A DNA stretch of 11,437 bases from an uncultured Mycoplasmatota bacterium (GCA_948472605.1 CAOKUH010000048.1:1-11437); one strand, 5' to 3'. Shown: positions 1 to 6,386, counted from the stretch's first letter. The notes: generated by a model from the sequence alone, not told the origin. Made by a program: numbers and translations.

Positions 1-6
1 AATTGA

Positions 7-36
7 TTGTCTACTAAACCCTCTTAGTTGTCTACT
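7..36 (+). repeat. Two 9-bp direct repeats (TTGTCTACT)
   Basis: TTGTCTACT occurs at 7-15 and again at 28-36, a period of 21 bp or about two helical turns. It lies just upstream of the surface-protein gene. The surrounding 55 bases are less A/T-homopolymeric than the rest of the window and carry no clear Shine-Dalgarno sequence. The pair could be a regulator-binding site or the repeated end of an insertion sequence (IS21-type ends carry such repeats). The window edge prevents a decision. Confidence 0.3.
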
Positions 37-54
37 TTAAGCTTACCACTACAA

Positions 55-1285
55 ATGAAACAGATTAAGTTTAAGAATCTCTCAACCAGCACTAATCGTC
101 TGGGGGGGGGGTATTCTAAATAGAAAAAATACTCAAGGCGAATTAGAAAAATTCACAAAAAATAAAAATAAAAAGAAAGTAATAGCAATTTCAATAATTA
201 CTTTTGTACTTTTAGTAGGAGTAATAACACTATATCGAACATTTGCGTTATATGAAGAAAAGTTAGAGTTTAATTTAATCCAAGGTAAAGTACCAGAATA
301 TACAAGTGGAGATGTAAGTATCGCTGCTATAATAGATGGAGAAAAGTCTAGTACGATACCTAGTAAAAATGATGGATATGTATTTGAAAGTGCAGTTTGC
401 GATAATGGAGCAGATGCGATGTGGGATAGTGATAACTGGAGAGTATCAGTTGGTAATTTAAGTATAAGTAAGACAAAATGTACGTTATCATTTGTAACAG
501 GTTCTGCTTCATCAATAGGAATTGATTATTTGGTTAATCTGGCTGAAACTAGCGAAGTATTAGCATATGATGGAACAATTGATAATAATTTAAGATATGT
601 TGGAGCAAATCCTAATAATTATGTAAAATTTAATAATGAGTTGTGGCGAATCATTGGAGTCATGAATAACATCACCGATAGTGAAGGAAATGTTGGAAGT
701 CATATTAAAATAATAAGAAATGAAAGTATAGGAGATTACGAATGGGAATATAGTATAAATGATTGGACAAAAAGTACATTAAATACTGTAACTTTAAATG
801 ATGATTTTTATAATAGATTAACTGATAATGATCAAATGATTATAAGCAATATTGTTTGGAATTTAGGTGGTCATTCAACAGTTAATTCAAAATCAATCGA
901 GTTTTATAATGCTGAAAGAGGAACGAAAGTATATAGTGGAAGACCAAAAACATGGACAGGACGTATAGGATTAATGTATCCAAGTGACGCTGGTTATGCT
1001 GTTGGAGGTAGTGTAAAAGATACTTGTTTAGAAACTGATTTATCTAGTTATAATTCAAATAATTGTTATGCAAATGATTGGCTGTTTATGAAAGAGAGTA
1101 CCCAATGGACATTAACACACAATAGTTCATATAGTAATTATGCATATTTAGTACGAAGTGGTGGAATTTTTGGCACAATTAATATTGATAATACTCCATC
1201 AGTTAGTCCAGTTTTATATCTTAACTCTAATGTCGAAATAATAGGGGGCGATGGATCTGCTTCAAATCCTTATACACTTGGTTAA
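55..1285 (+). CDS. Membrane-anchored surface protein, frame interrupted at a G10 tract (putatively phase-variable)
   Basis: This is a probable cell-surface protein of unknown function. The frame ending at TAA 1283-1285 is open back to position 59 but has no ATG, GTG or TTG before 419. An ATG at 55 opens another frame that enters the G run at 102-111 and stops at 121. With nine (or twelve) G the two frames join into about 409 residues. The joined N-terminus has a basic cytoplasmic stretch (1-41, ending KNKNKKK), one membrane segment (about 42-60) and an extracellular remainder. Next come a segment with TIPSKNDGY and two Cys (about C115, C142), then a long domain with WRIIGV, ERGTKVYSGRP, TGRIGLMYPSD and NDWL. 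It ends in a short tail, GDGSASNPYTLG. I recall such tails and the YPSD block in large families of hypothetical proteins from uncultured gut Firmicutes. Starting at 419 would remove the anchor, so it is unlikely to be the true start. No good ribosome binding site precedes 55. A homopolymer sequencing error is the alternative to phase variation. Confidence 0.65.
102..111 (+). repeat. Poly-G tract (G10) near the 5' end of the surface-protein gene
   Basis: Ten consecutive G lie in otherwise strongly AT-rich DNA. They sit inside codons 16-19 of the frame opened at ATG 55. Ten G lead to a stop at 121-123. Nine or twelve G would continue into the long downstream frame. Runs of this kind are classic slipped-strand sites, and this is the only G run longer than six in the window. 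Confidence 0.85.
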
Positions 1286-1293
1286 AAATAGTT

Positions 1294-1309
1294 TGTTTCA
1301 CGTGAAACT
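1294..1309. promoter_or_regulatory. parS: parS centromere site (ParB/Spo0J binding)
   Basis: TGTTTCACGTGAAACT matches the bacterial parS consensus TGTTNCACGTGAAACA at 15 of 16 positions, the exception being the last base. Its central 14 bp (1295-1308) form a perfect palindrome with the CACGTG core. ParB loads at such sites and recruits SMC condensin; in Firmicutes they cluster around oriC, which fits the dnaX-recR neighbourhood. AAATAG and CTATTT flank the core, so a terminator hairpin for the upstream gene is conceivable. However, the arms are unequal and no T tract follows. Confidence 0.88.
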
Positions 1310-1311
1310 AT

Positions 1312-1340
1312 TTGATTAATTAGTAAAATAATGATATTAT
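1312..1340 (+). promoter_or_regulatory. Sigma-A-type promoter of the SRP RNA gene
   Basis: The -35 is TTGATT (1312-1317) and the -10 is TATTAT (1335-1340), with a 17-bp spacer and an extended TG at 1332-1333. The RNA would start about seven bases later, at 1347, where the closing stem of the SRP RNA begins. The -35 hexamer lies only two bases from the parS palindrome, so bound ParB could hinder RNA polymerase. Confidence 0.7.
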
Positions 1341-1346
1341 TTATTT

Positions 1347-1424
1347 GTGCAACGGATATATTGTAACTTGGTCAGAGTTGGAAGACAGCAGCCACATCAA
1401 TCCCTATTCGTGTGCACTTTTTTT
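1347..1424 (+). ncRNA. ffs: Signal recognition particle RNA, small 4.5S type
   Basis: This RNA pairs with Ffh and FtsY to target nascent membrane and exported proteins. The conserved apical part is visible at 1370-1392: GGTCAG, a three-pair stem, a GGAA tetraloop, then AGCAGCC. The apical stem reads GTT/GAC where the E. coli RNA has TCC/GGA; it stays paired, which indicates compensatory change. The ends close as GTGCA (1347-1351) with TGCAC (1413-1417), and ATTG (1360-1363) can pair with CAAT (1398-1401). Seven T (1418-1424) mark the 3' end. At about 75-78 nt it lacks the Alu domain of the roughly 270-nt B. subtilis scRNA. The place between a surface gene and tadA/dnaX matches scr in B. subtilis, which lies between tadA (yaaJ) and dnaX. 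Confidence 0.9.
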
Positions 1425-1445
1425 GTATTGTGAGTTGATTTTAAT

Positions 1446-1868
1446 ATGGACCAAAGTGAAAATGCTTTGAAATCTTTGATGAAGTTATCAACAAAGGCTT
1501 TTAAAAAAGGTGAAATACCTGTAGCAGCAATTGTAATTAAAGATAATAAAATTTTGTCTAAAAAATATAATTTAAAAGAGAAAAGAAAGGATATAACAGC
1601 ACATGCGGAAATTTTAGCTATACAAAAAGCAGCTAGGAAGTTGAAAAGTTGGAATTTGACGAATTGTGATTTATATGTGACTTTAAAACCTTGTAAGATG
1701 TGTGAAGAAGTTATAAAGCAAAGTAGAATTAGAAACGTTTATTACATTCTTGATAAATTGGATTATAAACATGATTATAATAAAACTAATTTTAATCTTT
1801 TAAATGTAGAAGATGAATTAAATAGTTATCAACAATTATTATCATCCTTTTTTAAGAAAAGACGTTGA
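1446..1868 (+). CDS. tadA: tRNA-specific adenosine deaminase TadA
   Basis: TadA deaminates adenosine 34 of tRNA-Arg(ACG) to inosine, allowing wobble decoding of CGN codons. The 140-residue protein has the zinc cytidine-deaminase fold signatures: GEIPVAA (22-28), the HAE motif with ligand H53 and proton-shuttle E55, and PCKMC with zinc ligands C83 and C86. Family length is about 150-170, so it is slightly short. The second motif is unusual: most TadA proteins read EPCPMCAGA, whereas here it is KPCKMCEEV. All catalytic residues remain. A stop in frame at 1431 leaves ATG 1446 as the only sensible start, with a weak GTGAG ribosome site. The gene sits between the SRP RNA and dnaX as in B. subtilis (yaaJ), which supports TadA over a nucleoside deaminase. 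It probably depends on read-through past the SRP RNA, and ends at a terminator. Confidence 0.88.
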   Translation: MDQSENALKSLMKLSTKAFKKGEIPVAAIVIKDNKILSKKYNLKEKRKDITAHAEILAIQKAARKLKSWNLTNCDLYVTLKPCKMCEEVIKQSRIRNVYYILDKLDYKHDYNKTNFNLLNVEDELNSYQQLLSSFFKKRR

Positions 1869-1886
1869 GAATTTTTTGATATTTTG

Positions 1887-1916
1887 ATTATTATAGTTAT
1901 CTATAATAATTTTTTT
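1887..1916 (+). terminator. Intrinsic terminator after tadA
   Basis: A perfect 10-bp inverted repeat (ATTATTATAG / CTATAATAAT) with a TTAT loop is followed at once by six T. The stem is AT-only apart from one G-C pair, so it is weak thermodynamically but typical in form for such a genome. The dnaX promoter starts immediately after it. Confidence 0.75.
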
Positions 1917-1917
1917 A

Positions 1918-1926
1918 TGCTATAAT
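1918..1926 (+). promoter_or_regulatory. Extended -10 promoter of the dnaX-mfd operon
   Basis: TGCTATAAT is a perfect extended -10 element (TGn + TATAAT). The DNA 17-18 bp upstream, inside the terminator stem, offers only a poor -35 (TTATCT, 1897-1902), which an extended -10 can tolerate. The predicted start near 1933 gives a leader of about 14 bases before the dnaX ATG, containing the purine-rich ribosome site GAGGGG. Confidence 0.65.
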
Positions 1927-1946
1927 TGGAGTTGCGAGGGGATAAT

Positions 1947-3608
1947 ATGGCAAATGATTATAAAGTACTCTATCGAAAGTATCGACCAACCACATTTGAT
2001 GAAATTGTTGGACAGAAATTTTCAGTTGAAATGCTAAAAAATGCGGTCAGTAGTGATAAAATATCACATGCATATATTTTTACTGGTCCTAGAGGAACGG
2101 GAAAGACAAGTACGGCAAAGATATTTGCCAAAACTATCAATTGTGAAAATTTAAAAGATGGTATACCATGTGGAGAATGTAATAGCTGTAAAAATATTAA
2201 TAATAATGCCGATATTATAGAAATAGATGCTGCATCTAATAATGGAGTTGATGAGATAAGAGAACTTATCAACAATGTTAAAATAGCACCATCATTTAGT
2301 AAATATAAAGTATATATTATTGATGAAGTTCATATGCTTTCACAAAGTGCTTTTAATGCTTTATTATTAACACTTGAAGAACCACCAAGTCATATAGTAT
2401 TTATACTTGCGACAACAAATATTGAAAATGTCCCTATTACTATATTGTCGAGATGTCAGAGATATGATTTTAAAAAACTTAGTGATGATGAACTAATTAA
2501 TCATTTGAAGAAAATAGCTGCTAAAGAAAACATTAGTATTTCTGAAGATGCGATTAGAGAAATTGCCTATTTATCAGAAGGTGGATGTAGAGATGCTTTA
2601 AGCATTTTAAATCAGTTATCAACAAGCAACAATAATATAGAGTTAGAAACAGTATTAAATAATTATGGCTCTGTATCATTAATTCAAATAAAAAATATTG
2701 TAAAATATTATATTGCGGATGATTATGATAAGCTTAAAGAATTGTTTGATAATATTTCTAAATCATCAATTGATTACAAAACATTTTTAAAAAAGTTAAT
2801 TGATCAGTTATTTATTGAAGCATTGAATGCTAAAGTTAGTCATAATGATAATAAATATTTAAATATTAGGGAAACAATATTTGAGTTAAATGATTTGATA
2901 AATAAAATTAATATTAATATTGATCCGTTTGTTCTTATTTTTTTGGTACTTGTAAAAAATGTAGAAATTCCTAATGATAGTTTGAAAGAAAAAGCACAGC
3001 AGGATGATGTTTCACAAGAAACTATAAATTCGCCAAAAAATATTATTGAAGAGAAAGAACTTGAAGTTCAAGAAAAAAATATAGAAATTGAAAATGAAAA
3101 TATAGGCTTAGTAGAAACTGATGAATATTATAATTATTTGCAGCAATTAAAGGAAGTAAGGTTAAATAATTGTTTTGCTGAAGCAGATAAATCTTTATTA
3201 TTAGATAGTAAAGAAAGATGGTTAAACTTTAATAATAGTTTAAATTTAACAGATAGTATAAAATCAATTGTTATTGACTCAGAGGTTGTGCTTGCGTCTT
3301 CTAAGTTAAATATAGTTATTGATACTCAAGAGAGTATAGTAGATATGTTTAATAAGGAACTTATTAACATTGAAAAAAAATATTTTGAAATAACTAATGT
3401 TAAAATGCATTTTATTGCGCTTTCTAGTAAAGATTGGGAAAAAAGTAAAAAAGAATATATAAAGAAAATAAAAGAGAAATATGTTTATCAAGTAATGGAT
3501 GAACCTATTTGGAAAGATAAACAAGAAGATGTTATTCTGGATGATGAACATGAAGATTATCTTAATGTTTTAGACATTTTTGATAAAGAAAAAATAGAAA
3601 TTCAATAA
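1947..3608 (+). CDS. dnaX: DNA polymerase III subunit gamma/tau (clamp loader ATPase)
   Basis: DnaX is the ATPase motor that opens the beta clamp and, as tau, tethers polymerases at the fork. In 553 residues it shows YRKYRP near the start, Walker A GPRGTGKT (47-54), four zinc Cys (66, 75, 78, 81), Walker B DEVH (126-129), sensor ATTN (155-158) and the arginine-finger SRC (168-170). A GGCRDALSILNQL segment closes the AAA+ core. A low-complexity Glu/Asn/Lys linker (about 350-400) leads to a C-terminal tau-like domain. ATG 1947 is chosen because it gives the family's usual start and follows GAGGGG; a TTG at 1926 overlaps the -10 box. A slippery A AAA AAG lies at codons 281-283 (see findings). 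It is the first gene of the operon, as with dnaX-ebfC-recR in many bacteria. Confidence 0.97.
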   Translation: MANDYKVLYRKYRPTTFDEIVGQKFSVEMLKNAVSSDKISHAYIFTGPRGTGKTSTAKIFAKTINCENLKDGIPCGECNSCKNINNNADIIEIDAASNNGVDEIRELINNVKIAPSFSKYKVYIIDEVHMLSQSAFNALLLTLEEPPSHIVFILATTNIENVPITILSRCQRYDFKKLSDDELINHLKKIAAKENISISEDAIREIAYLSEGGCRDALSILNQLSTSNNNIELETVLNNYGSVSLIQIKNIVKYYIADDYDKLKELFDNISKSSIDYKTFLKKLIDQLFIEALNAKVSHNDNKYLNIRETIFELNDLINKININIDPFVLIFLVLVKNVEIPNDSLKEKAQQDDVSQETINSPKNIIEEKELEVQEKNIEIENENIGLVETDEYYNYLQQLKEVRLNNCFAEADKSLLLDSKERWLNFNNSLNLTDSIKSIVIDSEVVLASSKLNIVIDTQESIVDMFNKELINIEKKYFEITNVKMHFIALSSKDWEKSKKEYIKKIKEKYVYQVMDEPIWKDKQEDVILDDEHEDYLNVLDIFDKEKIEIQ

Positions 3609-3627
3609 AAGGAAAAGAGGAAAAAAT

Positions 3628-3918
3628 ATGAATATGCAAAATTTAATGCAACAAGCCCAAAGAATGCAAAGGGATATGCAAAAAAAGAAAGAGGAAATAG
3701 ATAAGACATTATTTACTGGAAAGTCAGAAATGGTTGAAGTTGTTTTTAATGGAAAAAAGGAAATGGTATCTATTAAAATTAAGGATGGAATTACAGGAGA
3801 CGATTTGGAATTACTTGAGGATATGATAGTTTTAGCTTCAAAAGATGCCATAAGTAAAGTAGATAAAGAAATAGAAGAAAAAATGGGGTCTTTAGGCGGA
3901 TTAGGTGGATTACTCTAA
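3628..3918 (+). CDS. ebfC: YbaB/EbfC family nucleoid-associated protein
   Basis: This is a small dimeric DNA-binding protein of the YbaB/EbfC family, thought to shape the nucleoid and to act alongside RecR. The 96 residues match the family in length. They include the Met/Gln-rich N-terminal helix (MNMQNLMQQAQRMQ), a central beta region with V(E/S)VxFNGKKEM, the acidic DDLELLEDMIVLAS helix and the Gly/Leu-rich tail GGLGGLL. The start at 3628 has GAGG at 3617-3620, seven bases upstream. It lies 19 bp after dnaX and ends one base before recR, the classic dnaX-ebfC-recR trio. B. subtilis calls it yaaK. Confidence 0.93.
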   Translation: MNMQNLMQQAQRMQRDMQKKKEEIDKTLFTGKSEMVEVVFNGKKEMVSIKIKDGITGDDLELLEDMIVLASKDAISKVDKEIEEKMGSLGGLGGLL

Positions 3919-3919
3919 T

Positions 3920-4522
3920 ATGATTTATCCCAAGCAGCTTGAGAACATTATAGAATATTATAAAAAATTACCTGGAATAGGAGAGAAAAGTGCTGAACGT
4001 ATGGCGTTATCAACATTAGAAATGCCAATGGAACAAGTAGAAGATTTTAGTATAGCTTTGGTTGAAGCTAAAAACAATTTAAAGCCTTGTAAAATATGTG
4101 GACATTTAACTGATAAAGAAATATGTGATGTATGCGGTGATGATGCACGTGATAAAAATATTATTTGTGTTATAGAAGATTATAAAAGTGTTTTTACTTT
4201 TGAAAAAGCTGGAAATTATAAAGGTGTTTATCATGTACTTGGAGGTCTTATTTCTCCTTCAGAAGGAATTGGTTATGAAGATATTAATTTACCTAGCTTA
4301 ATTGAAAGAGTCGAAAATCTTGATAATCCAGAATTAATCTTGGCTTTAAAATCAAATATTGAAGGAGAAACGACTACTTTGTTTATAAAAAAAATATTTG
4401 AAGAAAAAGATGTTGTAATATCAAGATTATCTTATGGTATTCCAATAGGTGCTGATATTGATTATATGGATACAATTACACTTGACAAAGCTTTAGATGA
4501 TAGAAAACAAATTTCTAATTAA
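3920..4522 (+). CDS. recR: Recombination mediator protein RecR
   Basis: RecR, with RecO and sometimes RecF, loads RecA on SSB-coated single strands during gap repair. The 200-residue protein has an N-terminal helix-hairpin-helix (LPGIGEKSAERMA, 17-29), a four-Cys zinc finger (C57, C60, C69, C72) and a Toprim domain beginning ICVIED. Within that domain come YHVLGG, ISPSEGIG and the late NIEGETT segment, followed by the SRLSYGIPIGAD-type Walker-like end. Length equals that of B. subtilis RecR (198). I chose ATG 3920, one base after the ebfC stop, because it aligns with the Bacillus start MxYP. The in-frame GTG at 3905 would add five unneeded residues. Its ribosome site must lie inside the end of ebfC (AGGTGGA, 3903-3909), which implies translational coupling. 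Confidence 0.96.
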   Translation: MIYPKQLENIIEYYKKLPGIGEKSAERMALSTLEMPMEQVEDFSIALVEAKNNLKPCKICGHLTDKEICDVCGDDARDKNIICVIEDYKSVFTFEKAGNYKGVYHVLGGLISPSEGIGYEDINLPSLIERVENLDNPELILALKSNIEGETTTLFIKKIFEEKDVVISRLSYGIPIGADIDYMDTITLDKALDDRKQISN

Positions 4523-4563
4523 TAAATTTAAAGTTATCCCATATATTTAATTAAGGTGATAAC

Positions 4564-4752
4564 ATGGTAAAGAAAGTAATATCATTAGTAAAAAAAGTTA
4601 TATTTGCATTTCTATTATTATATGGTCTTAATTTGGTAACTAACTCTTTAAGTGTTATAATTCCTATAAATGTGTTTACAATAGGAACTGTTACATTTTT
4701 AGGAGTTCCAGGTTTAGTATCTTTGGTAGCAATGTTTTTTATGACCAAATAA
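4564..4752 (+). CDS. bofA: BofA-like small membrane protein (pro-sigma-K processing inhibitor family)
   Basis: In Bacillus, BofA holds the SpoIVFB protease inactive until sigma-K is needed. The 62-residue product has a basic start (MVKKVISLVKKV) and two hydrophobic segments, about 12-33 and 42-60. The second contains the family hallmark IPINVFTIGTVTFLGVPGL. An AAGGTGAT ribosome site (4554-4561) precedes the ATG. Its place right after recR is that of bofA in B. subtilis, separated there only by yaaL, so homology rests on both sequence and synteny. Nothing else here points to sporulation, so the role in this organism is open; the same family occurs in genomes without known sporulation. Confidence 0.75.
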   Translation: MVKKVISLVKKVIFAFLLLYGLNLVTNSLSVIIPINVFTIGTVTFLGVPGLVSLVAMFFMTK

Positions 4753-4766
4753 GTAGGTGAAGTATT

Positions 4767-5591
4767 TTGATAAAAAATGAAAATATTAAATTATTAATAA
4801 AAAAATATAATGAGAAAAAGCTATCTCATGTTTTTTTAATTGAGACAAATGATAAAATCTTGGCTCTCAAAGATATAATAGAATTTGTAAAGGTAATAAA
4901 TTGCAATAATGAATATAAGGAAGATTGTGATAAATGTAATTTATGCCATTTAATAGAGACTAATAATTTACCATCTCTAAAAATAATATATCCAGATGGA
5001 CAGGCTATTAAAAAAATTCAAATGGAAGAATTAAAAAGAGATTTTTCTAGTATTCCTTATTTATCTAATTATAATACTTATATAATAAATGATGCAGAAA
5101 AATTTAATGCATCATCTGCTAATACAATGTTAAAATTTATTGAAGAGCCAGAAAATAATATAATTGGTTTTTTAATTACAAATAATAAAGAAAATGTTAT
5201 AAATACAATTAAGAGTCGTTGTGAAATAATAAAATCTTTTTATGAAGAAGAGGATAATCTTAAAAATATAGAAAATATCCAAAATTTAGCATATGAATAT
5301 TTATACAAAGTAGAAGTAGAAAAACAAGAAAGTATCGTATATAATAAAGTTGTTCTAGATGAAAAATTAGAAAATAGAGATTTAATTCAAATGTTTAAAG
5401 TGATTTTAGATGTTTATCTCAAATTATTAAATAAAAATATAATAAATTCTAAACTTGAAAAATTGGTTAATTTAGATCAAAAAGATGTTTTGAAACGAAT
5501 TTTAATAGTTAGTGAAGTTATAGATAAATTGAATTATAATTTAAATTCAAATTTGATTTTAGATTATTTTGTACTTAGATTGGAGGAATAA
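4767..5591 (+). CDS. holB: DNA polymerase III subunit delta'
   Basis: Delta' is the ATPase-dead stator of the clamp loader and partners DnaX. The 274-residue protein aligns with the DnaX AAA+ fold but has no Walker A: ETNDKILALKD (26-36) stands where GxxGxGKT would be, as expected for delta'. It keeps the zinc module (C46, C54, C57, C60), NASSANTMLKFIEEPE (114-129) and the SRC arginine finger (150-152), which works on the neighbouring DnaX site. A C-terminal helical collar region follows. The start is TTG at 4767; AGGTGA lies six bases upstream, and no ATG is available in frame nearby. The gene follows the BofA-like gene by 14 bp and precedes ricT by 3 bp; holB-yaaT adjacency is conserved in Bacillus. 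Confidence 0.93.
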   Translation: MIKNENIKLLIKKYNEKKLSHVFLIETNDKILALKDIIEFVKVINCNNEYKEDCDKCNLCHLIETNNLPSLKIIYPDGQAIKKIQMEELKRDFSSIPYLSNYNTYIINDAEKFNASSANTMLKFIEEPENNIIGFLITNNKENVINTIKSRCEIIKSFYEEEDNLKNIENIQNLAYEYLYKVEVEKQESIVYNKVVLDEKLENRDLIQMFKVILDVYLKLLNKNIINSKLEKLVNLDQKDVLKRILIVSEVIDKLNYNLNSNLILDYFVLRLEE

Positions 5592-5594
5592 AAG

Positions 5595-6386
5595 ATGAAT
5601 ATTTATGGTGTAAAATTTGATGATAATGGTCGTATGTATTATTTTAATGGACATGATTTAAAAATTAATAATAATGTTTGTGTTATTGTTGAGACAGAAA
5701 AAGGATTACAATATGGAAAAGTAATAGAAAAAATTGATGAAAAATCTTTAAAAAATATGACTGAGAATTTTAAAGATATTGTTAGATTGACTACTAAAGA
5801 AGATTATCGTAAACATTTGATTAATTTAAAAGATGCTGATCAAGCACTTAAGAAGGCTCGTGAATTTGCTAAAGAACTAGGCTTAAATATGAGATTTTTA
5901 TCCTCTAGTTTTACCTTTGATAAGAAACAATTACTTCTTAATTTTACTGCAGATGAACGAATTGATTTTCGCGAGTTAACAAAAAAATTAGCTGCTGTAT
6001 ATCGAACAAGAATTGAATTACGCCAGATAGGTGCTCGTGATAAAGCTAGTAATGTTGGGGGTATTGGTCAATGTGGTAGAGAATTGTGTTGTAAATCATT
6101 TTTAAATAGTATTGAATCAGTGTCGATGAATATGGCTAAAAATCAAAATTTGGCTTTAAATCCAGCTAAGATAAATGGTTGTTGTGGAAGATTGCTTTGT
6201 TGTCTTGCATATGAAGATCAAAATTACTTAGATTCACAAAAAGGATTACCTAATATAGGTGATGTTTTAAAAATGAATGATATTAAAGGTAAAGTTATAG
6301 CCATTGATATTTTGAATAGAAAAATTAAACTTGATTGTGGAAATGAAATAGTAGAAGTGGATTTAAAAAATGAGAGAAATAAATGA
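5595..6386 (+). CDS. ricT: PSP1-domain protein RicT (YaaT)
   Basis: In B. subtilis RicT joins RicA and RicF in an iron-sulfur complex that promotes RNase Y-dependent mRNA maturation and affects competence, biofilm and sporulation. The 263-residue product contains the PSP1 domain with its Cys-rich signatures: QCGRELCC (C160, C165, C166) and GCCGRLLCC (C196, C197, C202, C203), all cluster-ligand candidates. NPAKINGCCGR is the most conserved stretch of the family. A strong GGAGG (5582-5586) lies nine bases upstream of the ATG. Length agrees with YaaT (about 275). Its 3' end overlaps yabB by 17 bp, so the two are probably translationally coupled. B. subtilis has yabA between them; it is missing here. 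Confidence 0.94.
   Translation: MNIYGVKFDDNGRMYYFNGHDLKINNNVCVIVETEKGLQYGKVIEKIDEKSLKNMTENFKDIVRLTTKEDYRKHLINLKDADQALKKAREFAKELGLNMRFLSSSFTFDKKQLLLNFTADERIDFRELTKKLAAVYRTRIELRQIGARDKASNVGGIGQCGRELCCKSFLNSIESVSMNMAKNQNLALNPAKINGCCGRLLCCLAYEDQNYLDSQKGLPNIGDVLKMNDIKGKVIAIDILNRKIKLDCGNEIVEVDLKNERNK

Noticed and set aside
84..100. Resemblance of ACCAGCACTAATCG to the 3' end of 23S rRNA
   Set aside because: The bases upstream do not continue as 23S, and the match is short; likely chance.
1286..1316. Intrinsic terminator made from the CACGTG palindrome
   Set aside because: The outer arms are unequal by four bases and no T run follows. The exact parS match explains the palindrome better.
1926..1946. 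TTG start seven codons upstream of the dnaX ATG
   Set aside because: It overlaps the -10 box and would lie upstream of the predicted transcript start. ATG 1947 has the ribosome site and the family's usual N-terminus.
3008..3023. Degenerate parS-like sequence in dnaX (TGTTTCACAAGAAACT)
   Set aside because: It matches parS at 13 of 16 bases, but the mismatches destroy the CACGTG core that ParB needs. It lies in coding sequence, so it is probably chance.
3373..3380. A8 run near the end of dnaX as a Thermus-type transcriptional slippage site
   Set aside because: It lies in the C-terminal tau-like domain, too late to make a gamma-length product; A runs are frequent here.
1970..3851. Reverse-strand open frames opposite dnaX and ebfC, and similar ones opposite bofA and ricT
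   Set aside because: They lie opposite well-supported genes, lack ribosome sites and family motifs, and their Phe/Ile/Ser-rich composition is that of antisense AT-rich coding DNA.
3905..3919. GTG start for recR inside ebfC
   Set aside because: The ATG at 3920 aligns with known RecR starts; the extra residues add nothing recognisable.
4146..4151. CACGTG core inside recR
   Set aside because: Flanks (GATG / ATAA) do not continue the parS palindrome; about 11 of 16 match.
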